From NCBI GenBank assembly GCA_964059195.1, contig CAXKWD010000002.1, positions 148,073,042-148,137,041 on the forward strand: a DNA stretch of 64,000 bases. Direction: 5' to 3'. Below the pieces are notes generated by a model. The model was given only the letters and a program-made list of their open reading frames with translations. It ran no database searches and was not told the origin of the DNA. Position numbers and translations under genes: made by a program. This stretch comes from Ectobius pallidus. Its lineage: Eukaryota; Arthropoda; Insecta; Blattodea; Ectobiidae. Below are positions 56,007 through 64,000 of the stretch, piece after piece. How positions within the stretch are numbered: the stretch's first letter is position 1; each line of letters starts with the position of its first letter.

Positions 56007-56644
56007 TGTTACAGAAAATGATGTTACTCAGCATAAAAGAGTACAAACGTTTAAAACGTGGGGCTGATGATTCAAACTCGTCAGTTTCTAGAGATCCTTA
56101 CAAAGAGTGGATCGAAATACGTGAAAAACAAGATCCTATCTTCGAGAAGAGACAGAAAAGAATATTGGAAGAATCTAGTAAAAGAGATGTTTCAACCGAG
56201 AAAACTTCAACACTCGAGAAACCTCCAACACCTGACCCTGCAGATGTAAAACCTAGTGTTATAGGAGATCTTGCAGGTAAATACTTGACAGCTTATGTAA
56301 ATTCCCCAAAGATTGTAGATAATCAGTTTGGAATCTATAAAGATAAAGAATCGGGAGAGTATATGATAGGTAATTCTAAAATACAAATAGAACATAACAC
56401 TCTAATTATTAACAATAAGAAGTACAACACAACTGTAGGTCTGTGGGAACTTCTTACTAGGAAGAAAGTAGACTTAAAACAAGTAAGTGAGGAAGACCTT
56501 GACATGTACAAAGACATTTTAATAACGACCGATGGACATTTACATAATAACGAACTTAAACCCTCTAGAACCAATAAATATAAACTAGTCGTTTCTAAAT
56601 TATTTCCAACGAATAGGTGGAGTACTTATAGTCAGAGAAGATGA
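56006..56644 (+). CDS. Conserved Polinton linker protein
   Basis: 212 codons. A charged N-terminal half (YKEWIEIREKQDPIFEKRQK, SKRDVSTEKTSTLEKPPTP) is followed by a conserved half: VIGDLAGKYLTAYVNS, NQFGIYKDKESGEYMIGNSK, GLWELLTRKKVDLKQVSEED, YKDILITTDGHLHNN and TNKYKLVVSKLFPTNRW. The same conserved half is recognisable in the fragment at 18878-19220. It overlaps integrase by ATGA (56641-56644). I know the family only as an uncharacterised Polinton protein next to integrase; a structural or integrase-partner role is possible. Confidence 0.75.
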   Translation: MLQKMMLLSIKEYKRLKRGADDSNSSVSRDPYKEWIEIREKQDPIFEKRQKRILEESSKRDVSTEKTSTLEKPPTPDPADVKPSVIGDLAGKYLTAYVNSPKIVDNQFGIYKDKESGEYMIGNSKIQIEHNTLIINNKKYNTTVGLWELLTRKKVDLKQVSEEDLDMYKDILITTDGHLHNNELKPSRTNKYKLVVSKLFPTNRWSTYSQRR

Positions 56645-57678
56645 ACAGATTACATGACCTCTATTACATTCCGGGAGAACCTATGGGTTTTTCCACTCTA
56701 GGCAAACTTTCCAAAGCAAGTACCGTTTCAGATAAGAATATAGAGGAATGGTTGATTGCACAAGATGTTTACAGTTTATATAACCCTATTAGGAGAAGGT
56801 TTCCAAGAAATCCTTATTCGGTAAACAACATTTACGACATGTTTGAACTTGATCTAGCTGATGTGCAAAACATTTCGAAACATAATGACAACATACGATA
56901 TTTACTTGTAGATATTGACGTGTTTTCCAAATACGCCTGGGTTGTACCTCTAAAATCTAAGAGAGGTATCGAAGTGAAAAAAGCATTCGAGTCCGTGTTG
57001 GAGAAAACTGCTAGAAATCCAATCGTAGTGAGAACAGATAAGGGTAAAGAGTTTCTAAACAAGACGTTTCAAGGCTTTTTAAAGAAAGAGAACAACCCTG
57101 ATGTTAAATGTTCGATAGTTGAACGCTTCAATCGCACTTTAAAAACTAAAATGTACAAATATTTTACTTTCAAGAACAGTTACAAGTATTTAGACGTGTT
57201 GGATAGATTTGTGGCAGGATACAACGATTCTGTACATACCAGTACAGGAATGGCTCCTAGTAAGGTTACCGACATGGATGTCTTGAAAATATGGAAACGT
57301 ATGAGAAACAAACAGCTTCGTGTGAAACCTAGACCGTTACGATTCAATGCAGGGCAGACTGTTAGAATAGGTAAGGAGAAGATGAAAATCGATAAGGGTT
57401 TCGAACAAAACTATTCCACGGAAATATTCAGAATCATTAAAGTAATCAAACATTCACCTCAACCTGTATACGAACTCGAAGATCTTAGGAACACTCCTAT
57501 TTTGGGTCAGTTTTATAGTTATGAACTCACGCCTGTAACTATAAACAAGGACACTGCTTACAAAATAGATAAAATTCTACGCACACGTACGGTAAGAGGC
57601 AGTAAAGAACATCTCGTACGGTGGAGAGGTTATGGTCAGGAGTTTGATTCTTGGGTTAAAGGTAAATATTTAGTATGA
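56641..57678 (+). CDS. Polinton integrase with chromodomain
   Basis: 345 codons. Zinc-like N-terminus, then the DDE core: YDMFELDLADVQNISKH (first Asp), LLVDIDVFSKYAWVVPLKS, NPIVVRTDKGKEFLN (second Asp), DVKCSIVERFNRTLKTKMY (Glu). An SH3-like segment (FNAGQTVRIGKEKMKIDKGF) and a C-terminal chromodomain (YKIDKILRTRTVRG, HLVRWRGYGQEFDSW) close it. Compared with the family, the strand between FLKKE and DVKCSI looks about 8 residues short. The protein would insert the element's ends into chromatin, the chromodomain steering it to marked histones. Overlaps the next gene (ATGATG at 57675). Confidence 0.94.
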   Translation: MNRLHDLYYIPGEPMGFSTLGKLSKASTVSDKNIEEWLIAQDVYSLYNPIRRRFPRNPYSVNNIYDMFELDLADVQNISKHNDNIRYLLVDIDVFSKYAWVVPLKSKRGIEVKKAFESVLEKTARNPIVVRTDKGKEFLNKTFQGFLKKENNPDVKCSIVERFNRTLKTKMYKYFTFKNSYKYLDVLDRFVAGYNDSVHTSTGMAPSKVTDMDVLKIWKRMRNKQLRVKPRPLRFNAGQTVRIGKEKMKIDKGFEQNYSTEIFRIIKVIKHSPQPVYELEDLRNTPILGQFYSYELTPVTINKDTAYKIDKILRTRTVRGSKEHLVRWRGYGQEFDSWVKGKYLV

Positions 57679-58149
57679 TGAACGAAGATTTTTATATTAC
57701 TCTACTCAGTGATGCGTCGTACAAAACTTTTCCTACCAATACTCTAACTAGTTTTCAAGTGCAACTAGCACAAGTCATAAAATTAGAGAGGGATCAAGGT
57801 AGGATTATGTGAAATTGGTTATTCTCAAGGAATTTTATCAGATACGACAGGTGGAAAAACCAATCTAACAACGTGTACTACAAAGAAAGAACTTGTATTT
57901 ATATATTGTAATATAATGAAACCCCAACTTGTAGGAGATTCGTATGTGAAACTTCTTAGAATTACTCATTTTCCTCAGATATACCATTCGTTTCCGACAG
58001 TTTACTACCATCCCGTTGAAAGTACAGAATTTCAGGTGATAGGTATAGAGTTGACAAAAAAGTTAAGTGCTCTAGCTAAATTAGTAGATAGCACTAAACC
58101 TACTACGCTTGTTTTACATTTTAAAAAGAGAAAACAATCTAGTTTCTGA
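57675..58149 (+). pseudogene. Polinton minor capsid (penton-like) protein, shortened
   Basis: Starts MMNEDFYITLLSDASYKTF and TLTSFQVQLAQVIKLERD, hits a one-base shift near 57800, then KVGLCEIGYSQG. A large internal part is gone; the end continues IMKPQLVGDSYVKLLRI, FPTVYYHPVESTEFQVIGIE and TTLVLHFKKRK with a stop at 58147-58149. N- and C-terminal signatures match the single-jelly-roll minor capsid of Polintons. With about 158 codons left of some 330 usually seen (from memory), it cannot fold normally. Confidence 0.8.
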
Positions 58150-58159
58150 CTCAGTTGCG

Positions 58160-58567
58160 ATGGATTCGCTCACCGCTTACTACGTCAATCAGCCAGGAGG
58201 GCGTCTTAACAATCTAGGCCCTTTCTACACCGGCAGCCCTTATGTTCAGGTAGGTCTAGGTCAAGGTCTAGGAGGTCTAGGTAGTTTCCTGGGTGGACTG
58301 TTTAGAATGATAAAACATGTTCTCTTTTCGGGCGCTAAAGTATTAGGTCGTGAAAGTCTCTCGGCTGGTGCAAATATCTTATCCGATATAGTATCTAGGA
58401 AGAAAGGTGAAAAAGTAAAAGACATTGTCGCTAACAGAGTAAACGAGTCAACTAAGAAACTTGTGAAAAAAATGCAGGGTAACGGTAGAAAGAGGAAACG
58501 TTCATCAAAAATTAAGACGAAAACTGATATAAGAGATATATTTAGTAGTGTAAAGAGAAGAAAGTAG
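58160..58567 (+). CDS. Polinton pVI-like virion protein
   Basis: 136 codons from ATG 58160: LTAYYVNQPGGRLNNLGPFY, a Gly-rich amphipathic segment GLGQGLGGLGSFLGGLFRM, then GAKVLGRESLSAGANILSD and a basic tail (GNGRKRKRSSKIKTKT). The layout matches the family of Polinton proteins compared with adenovirus pVI, a membrane-active internal virion protein; the comparison is by layout, not alignment. It starts just after the minor capsid fragment and is intact. Confidence 0.7.
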   Translation: MDSLTAYYVNQPGGRLNNLGPFYTGSPYVQVGLGQGLGGLGSFLGGLFRMIKHVLFSGAKVLGRESLSAGANILSDIVSRKKGEKVKDIVANRVNESTKKLVKKMQGNGRKRKRSSKIKTKTDIRDIFSSVKRRK

Positions 58568-58581
58568 TCAGTAGTGTCGAG

Positions 58582-58767
58582 ATGTTTGCCCTAACAAAGT
58601 CAGAGTTCGACGTCTTCGATAAAGCTCCTATTCAGGCAGCCGTGTTGGGGAATGTTACTACATTATGTAAACCCATTACTCCAGTCGATCAAAATGTTCT
58701 CGAAATCATAGTTCCTGCAGATAATGAACACTATATTGATTTAAACGTACAGGTCATGGTGAGTTAA
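58582..58767 (+). pseudogene. Polinton major capsid protein, first ~60 codons
   Basis: Begins MFALTKSEFDVFDKAPIQAA and has VDQNVLEIIVPADNEHYIDL, the N-terminal signature (PIQ..., EYIDL) of the double-jelly-roll major capsid of Polintons. The gene breaks after DLNVQVMVS and no later capsid box follows. Sequence to 58797 holds a short duplicated TTAGTAGTGTTACTACAG, then LTR-like sequence begins. Confidence 0.72.
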
Positions 58768-58797
58768 CCGATACAGTTAGTAGTGTTACTACAGTTA

Positions 58798-58941
58798 GTA
58801 GTGTTTTAAGAGTGCGTTCATCGCATTACAGTACTCCAAAGAGGATATTTACAAAGTGCTTTCAGTAAAGTTTAACAGACAAATATATAGAAAAGAAAAT
58901 GCACAATATGAAATGTTTAACATTTCTCCAGAAATGTTACA
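58798..58941 (-). repeat. LTR-like fragment shared with BEL copy D
   Basis: 144 bp matching 37426-37569 with few differences (for example GTGTTTTAAGAGTGCGTTCA and GTACTCCAAAGAGGATA). It borders the truncated capsid gene. If 37426-37569 is an LTR, this is a solo or truncated LTR of the same family. Confidence 0.65.
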
Positions 58942-60305
58942 GAATAATTATTTTTACTTCCTCTGCCTGTACCATAGGTATTGTATTTAGAGGAATTATT
59001 GGTTTCGACCCCAACTTTGAAGTTGAGTTTTTAGCCTAAATAAACATTTTGAGGTTTTCTGAATCCACTAATACTATTTTCGGAAAGATGTCTGTGTGTG
59101 GATGTGTGTGAACAGCCTAGCTCCAGAACGGAAAATCATAAAAAAACAAAATATTGTATTTGGATCGGGTACCTTCTGAAGATGTGACGCAACGATTGGC
59201 GACAAGTTTCTCTTATTTTTTGGGACTTATATGAAGAAATGTTCGTTTTTTCGCGATTTTATCGAAAATGGCTCTAACCAATTAGTTTAAATTTTGCAGA
59301 TGGGTTGCTTATACTAGGAGCTAAAACTTTTATTTGAAACATTTTTTCGAAGAAATTCTCTTCAGGGTAGTTATAAGCCACCCACTCTGAAAACGTGCCA
59401 AAACTTTTATTTGAAACATTTTTTCAAAGAAAATCTCTAAAGTGTAGTTATAAGCCATCCACTCCAAATACGTGTTCTTTGCAATATGGCCTCTTGCTCT
59501 TTATCAGAATGTGAAGTGAGAAAAATGTATTGGGCATGCTTAAAGTAAAGAAAGTTACGAGAGTATCATTAAATATATTTTATTTGGGTTATGTATCCTT
59601 CGGGGATGCGATGTGATGTGTTAAGGACATTCTCTTCATTTATACAACCAATTTACAAGACAAGAATGTCATATACAATAATTATATTATACTAAGAGAC
59701 TAACTTTTATTTGGGCAGAGATTGAAAAGTCCAATCCCTTCACTGAGTCTGAACCCGTGAACCTTGAATCCAGCAACATTTTGATAAAATGAGTATTCTG
59801 AAAATGGCTACATCTTACCTTCTGTTAATCGTTAAAATTATTACTTTCATACAAACAAGGTCAGCTGCATTGGAATTGTATAACCGCTTGGAGATCACAT
59901 ATATATTTTTTATAATCATAATTTAAATCAGACATTTGCAAACTATTGCGAAATTTGCTAGTTGGATGCCTCGAGATACTCGCCTTATTATATATTAGAC
60001 AGTAAACATTACTATAAAACCACTGGCATTTTGCGAATTTCTCCTATTATTATAAATCCGCCTTTACTCCCCTATAAGCGTCTGATAGTACGTGTAATAT
60101 TAACGCCCACTTTCAAGATATATACATGAAATTAAACTCCCGCCCAGTTTGTAAATTATGAAATCACATTCCCTCACTCCATCAGTCAATGATATTCAAT
60201 GCAGTTTGTTAGGACAGATTTCTCATACCTACTTTCATAGCCAACATTCCCGAAAATTCACAAAGTTATTGGTGGGCCTCAACAACGCGTCTCAAGATAC
60301 CAACA
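58942..60305. other. No gene recognised; two short tandem duplications
   Basis: AACTTTTATTTGAAACATTT occurs at about 59323 and 59402 with similar downstream GTAGTTATAAGCCA words, a ~79-bp tandem duplication. The remainder is AT-rich without coding support. Confidence 0.5.
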
Positions 60306-61230
60306 GGGAGTTACAGAATCGCTCACGCTCCGGCCGTTGGTATCTTTCTGTTGGTTGGTGAGCTCTCAACAACACCAATGCATTGGTGGCGAAAGTTACA
60401 GAATACTGATCCAGAGATTTTTGAACCATCTGTGAAGAAAAGTTCTATGGAGAGAGTGTTATGTGTTGCTTTATATTGATCAATATATGTATGTAATGTG
60501 GATGAAGGATGAGGATCATGTCATGTCAGAATGTATTGTGTGTGCATGTAACGAGTAGTCTCTAAAGTATGCAGGTGGTCGTAGAAAGGTTTGTTTGTGT
60601 TTATGTGTGTAGCATTGTTCGAAGATAGGAATAAATGGTGGAATGTAGGGTAAAGCTTGAAGATTATTGCGGCAATATTTGTAATACAAACTCAGAATTT
60701 TATTGCAAAGGTGTGACTGAGTGATAGAAAAGAGTTTTCCTGTAAATTTATGAGTTGCTATTAGTTGTCTGAGAGACGGAGGATGGAAACAAATTTCTTG
60801 TAAAACTTTCTTCACAGTACTAGGGTTGCGTGTTATACCAAGAATGCTTTGAGCTATTGAGTAAATTTGCGAAGTGATATTTTGTTGACAAGATTTTGTG
60901 GGATTATAAACTATAACATTGCCATAATCGATTTTTTATTTATCAAATTGTGATATAAAGAAATCATATGAGAGGGATGAAAACCCCACTTGTTCCCAGC
61001 TTTGTATTTTAAATTTTGCCTGGCTGTGATTATGTGATTGGGAAGGTGACGACAGTGTATGTTCCATTTTAAATTATGTGTGAGCTGAATTCCTTAATAC
61101 TTTACTGTATCTGTTATTGGAATTGTGCTGTTATTAATGTATAATTTTGGTTGATGAGTCATTTTGGTGGTATGAAAAAGAATGGTATGACTTTTGGAAG
61201 CATAAGACCAAGGTGAAAAATGTAACTATT
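60306..61230 (-). pseudogene. Non-LTR retrotransposon RT thumb and downstream, copy 2
   Basis: On the minus strand from about 61200: LVLCFQKSYHSFSYHQND, TIPITDTVKYLGIQLTHNLK (the KYLG box), WNIHCRHLPNHIITARQNLK, NKWGFHPSHMISLYHNLI and several closed frames. It fits the C-terminal RT region of an I/Jockey-type element. The last ~450 bp (60306-60754) are repeated at 28029-28473. The catalytic RT part and 3' end are missing. Confidence 0.68.
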
Positions 61231-62843
61231 GTAACGCTGTTTGAAACGACCGCGATTCCATCCCCTCCGTCTGCGCTTGCTTACGTAAGTAGTGCACGTG
61301 TTGCCCTCTGTGCTACGAGTTGAGGTACTAACCTGTTTTTCGCTGGCTTCTTCAGACTGTCTCAGGCGTTTGCCTAGTGAAGTGTGGGAGCAGCGGAATG
61401 GAGTGGCTTCTTTTTCTATAGCGTGAGTTGCGATTTCGTCACTACTTATTGTAACTTATATTTTATGTGCCATCTGCACACCATGTTAAAATTCCTATTA
61501 ATTAATAGTAACGATGTTTAGGAAAGAAATGGACAGTCTAAGATTGGTAAGTTTATATCATGAGAGTTAGTTCAAATCAATGGTCCTTATGTATAAGGAC
61601 TCTGTCGTAATAGTAATGCTGGATAAGGAATAACCTTTATATAACCAAGCTCATCTAGTCGCGTAAATCTGTTGCCAATATCATGCTGAAATTCTTATTG
61701 CTTCATGTCAATGTTCCAGTGGCGTATTAATGTCCCACATGTCATTATGATGCATTAAGCTTATAGGACTCTGTCGTAATAGTAATGCTGGATAAGGAAC
61801 AACCTTTATATAACCAAGCTCATCTAGTCGCGTAAATCTTTTCCAATATCATGCTGAAATTCTTATTGCTTCATGTCAATGTTCCAGTGACGTATTTAAT
61901 GTCCCAGATGTCATTATGATCCATTAAGCTTATAGAAAATTACGTAAGTAAGGTTCAACATATAGCCTTTGGGGAGAATTACTAATATTAATCTGTATGA
62001 GCTATTCATTTGTATTTCATATATGTTTTGCTTGAAAATTTTTTCTTAGTGGGCGTGCCGTCGCCATTATGATAGCCCGTTGCATCTTGGGTATTTTCTG
62101 TGAGACGTAGTATTTTTCCCAGATTATTTCTATACATTACATTGAGTCATTTTTCTATTTCTACAAGTTTATATACTAAAATTGTAGTAATTACATGTGA
62201 GTAAATTATTCAATTTATCATCTTACATTGTATTTGATCTCCACATTTTTTTATTTTGCTTTCATAAGTGAGCACGTCATAAGAAATTTTCCTCACTCTG
62301 TTTCCGCAAGTGAAATTTCAGCATTGATTCGGATAACAGTTATACGCATATTTATCCATTATAGCTGTATAAAGCTTTTGATGTTATTTACCATATATAT
62401 TGGGTTTAATTATTCTACGAGATGCACATGGTCATATTCACGTAATACAGTTCCACCATGGAAGATATTTATCCTAGTGTTCAGGCATAACAGTCATTCT
62501 GGTCCCTGATTATATTAACCTGCGTATTCATTTAAGTGAGAATTCCTTTTGAATATATATATTTATATATTATACAAAGTAGTATTTCCCCAATGTTTTT
62601 CTAGTAAATGTATTCCAATCATACTAGTCTGCCGTACCGGTTGGCGTTCTTATTCTGTCAAATTATTTTCTCATTATTCGATTGCATATTTTCTGCTGAT
62701 GTACAAAGCTTATTTCCTATGCTACATCTCGTGTAGCTTGTTTGATTTTTCCTATATTGATGGTATTTCCAGTATAATTATTACCCTTTGATCTCATATT
62801 ACTATTTCAAAAAAAAATATATAGTACTGATTTTCTACTGCAG
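61231..62843. other. Leader-like region with a 169-bp tandem duplication
   Basis: GC-richer CATCCCCTCCGTCTGCGC near 61259 then AT-rich DNA. AGGACTCTGTCGTAATAGTA starts at 61596 and again at 61765, two copies up to about 61937. An acceptor-like TTTTCTACTGCAG at 62831-62844 precedes the gypsy frame. This may be the leader or gag remnant of the gypsy element, but no gag motif was seen. Confidence 0.45.
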
Positions 62844-64000
62844 ATTCCTTCTGCGTAAGTGACAAGCTCGGGGTCACTAATGTTTTCGAGTACCAAATCC
62901 AAGTTACTGATGGGGTGCCTATCCGACTCCCTCCTTACAGACTCTCACCTCCTAAGCTCCTGGTAATGAGATCCAAGATAAATGAAATGTTGGATAAAGG
63001 TATTATTCGACCTTCTACTTCCGCCTATTCTAGTCCGATATTTTTGGTCCCTAAGGGCGAATCGGACTTTAGACCTGTCATTGACTATCGAGCTCTCAAT
63101 CAGAAAATCATAATAGAATCTATGCCGTTACCAGATATTCATTCTGCTGCCCACTGGTTTGCACTGTTTTTTCTTCCCTGCATCTTAATAGTGCATACAA
63201 CCAGATCCCTCTACATGAGTCTTCTCGCCATCTTACGGCCTTTTCCACAGAATGGAACCATTTTGAAATCTACCGCCTTCCATTCGGTCTGGCCACTGGG
63301 GCGCAAGTGCTGACCAGACTGTTAGACAAGATATTTTCAGACATCAAGTTTGTATATGTGTATCACTATCTTGATGATCTGGTTGTTTACAGCAAAGATT
63401 TCTCGTCTCATATGTTGCATCTTCGGGAGGTATTTCATCGTGTGCACGAGGCTGGCCTTACCGTCAAGCCAACTAAGGTGCAGTTTGCTAGACCGCAATT
63501 TAGTTTCATCGGCCATTTGATCTCTCCGGAAAGTATCGCTGTTGACCCAGAGAGGACTGTGGCGATCAGGAATTTTCCTCCTCCGTGCAACGTGAAGGCA
63601 GTGGCACGCTTTATCGGCATGGCCAATTTCTTCGCCAAATTCATCCCTAATTTCTCGGCGCGGACTGCGCCCTTGAATCGTTTGCGACGCAAAGGTGTCG
63701 AATTCAAGTGGACGGAGGAGCATCGCCTCGCTTTCGAGGACATTAAGAGTGCCATCTCCAACCCGCCCATCTTGGCCATGGCTGACTTCTCGCGTACGTT
63801 CATCGTTCAAACTGATGCCTGTGCTGCCGGGCTAGGCGCCGTATTGCTTCAGGAGTTTCTTGAAGGACGGAAGCCAATTGCGTATGCTTCGCGCTCACTA
63901 ACTGCCCAAGAGCAACAATTTTCCATCTATGAAATGGAAGCTCTGGCAGTTATATTTCCCTTGGAGAAATTTCGCATGTACGTCGAGCACGGCAATTTCA
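62844..64000 (+). pseudogene. Ty3/gypsy polymerase (RT and RNase H), runs off window
   Basis: Reads VPIRLPPYRLSPPKLL, INEMLDKGIIRPSTSAYSSP, FLVPKGESDFRPVIDYRALN, then a frameshift at the T-run 63167-63172 (one T short). It resumes SLHLNSAYNQIPLHESSRHL, YRLPFGLATGAQVLTRLLDK, catalytic YHYLDDLVVYSKD (63367-63390), GLTVKPTKVQFARPQFSFIG, the connection FIGMANFFAKFIPNFS and RNase H with IVQTDACAAGLGAVLLQ and AYASRSLTAQEQQFSIYEME. This is the classic gypsy order. RNase H and integrase continue beyond 64000. Apart from the one-base shift the visible part is open and GC-richer than its surroundings, so it is a fairly young copy. Confidence 0.92.

Larger units (their letters stand above)
45000..58797. 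mobile_element. Polinton/Maverick element, third and best-preserved copy
   Basis: Carries a PolB start, packaging ATPase, small basic protein, linker protein, chromodomain integrase, minor capsid, pVI-like protein and major capsid start on the plus strand, and an accessory module on the minus strand. Terminal inverted repeats and the 6-bp target duplication were not found, so the ends are approximate. A Penelope-like element (51681-55005) and a DNA transposon (46478-48476) are nested inside. It differs in ATPase and linker sequences from the Polinton pieces near 1 and 19 kb. Confidence 0.8.

Noticed and set aside
58798..58941. Continuation of a Polinton capsid gene (reads NRQIYRKENAQYEMF)
   Set aside because: The frame does not join the capsid start, and the same 144 bp follows the BEL D purine tract at 37.4 kb, so LTR origin is more likely.
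62228..62791. Two hydrophobic open frames upstream of gypsy
   Set aside because: AT-rich chance frames; no signal, motif or conservation to support them.

Overview
The window looks like gene-poor nuclear DNA of an arthropod, most likely an insect with a large repeat-rich genome. Reasons: BEL/Pao, Ty3/gypsy, RTE-like and other non-LTR, Penelope-like, mariner, hAT, Kolobok-like and Polinton/Maverick elements are packed together, the DNA is AT-rich, eukaryotic TATA-Inr and splice signals are visible, and there is no operon-like host gene set. The RTE copies with GTAA-repeat tails and the many AGGCCTA words remind me of cockroach-type genomes, but that is an impression. I see no convincing host gene, tRNA, rRNA or CRISPR array.

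Layout. 0.6-11.7 kb: the end of an old Polinton (integrase plus a conserved upstream ORF) lies in a palindrome with arms of about 2.03 kb around a 0.15 kb loop. The right arm was later hit by a 1.1 kb hAT element (8-bp TSD) and by a 5.07 kb BEL/Pao element with two matching 222-bp LTRs (5-bp TSD). 11.7-13.0 kb: a 228-bp tandem array carrying a truncated non-LTR 3' end. 13.1-27.0 kb: two BEL/Pao copies (B, minus; C, plus) that share defects flank, in inverted orientation, the debris of a second Polinton (ATPase, phospholipase-like and other pieces). They are punctured by a mariner, a mariner MITE and two hAT elements. 27-37 kb: mostly relics (non-LTR fragments, an ETS/CRE-type minisatellite, an inverted-repeat element, a small hAT MITE). 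37.4-43.0 kb: BEL/Pao copy D with a TTAA-flanked THAP-bearing (Kolobok-like) insertion. 43-45 kb: minisatellite and microsatellites.

45.0-58.8 kb is the best region: a third Polinton. It has two convergent TATA-Inr promoters with splice donors, a minus-strand module (OB-like and exonuclease-like genes) interrupted by a DNA transposon, then a plus-strand run of PolB, packaging ATPase, a small basic protein, a conserved linker protein, chromodomain integrase, minor capsid, pVI-like protein and the start of the major capsid gene. Neighbouring genes overlap at ATGA/TAATG junctions. A 3.3 kb Penelope-like element with 795-bp direct terminal repeats replaces the polymerase palm of PolB. The capsid end is cut off next to an LTR fragment.

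58.9-64 kb: non-LTR debris, a 169-bp tandem duplication and the RT-RNase H part of a Ty3/gypsy element running off the right edge.

In working Polintons these genes form a self-synthesising transposon: protein-primed PolB copies the DNA, integrase inserts it, and ATPase plus capsid proteins suggest particle formation. Here at least PolB and both capsid genes are broken, so this copy cannot act alone.
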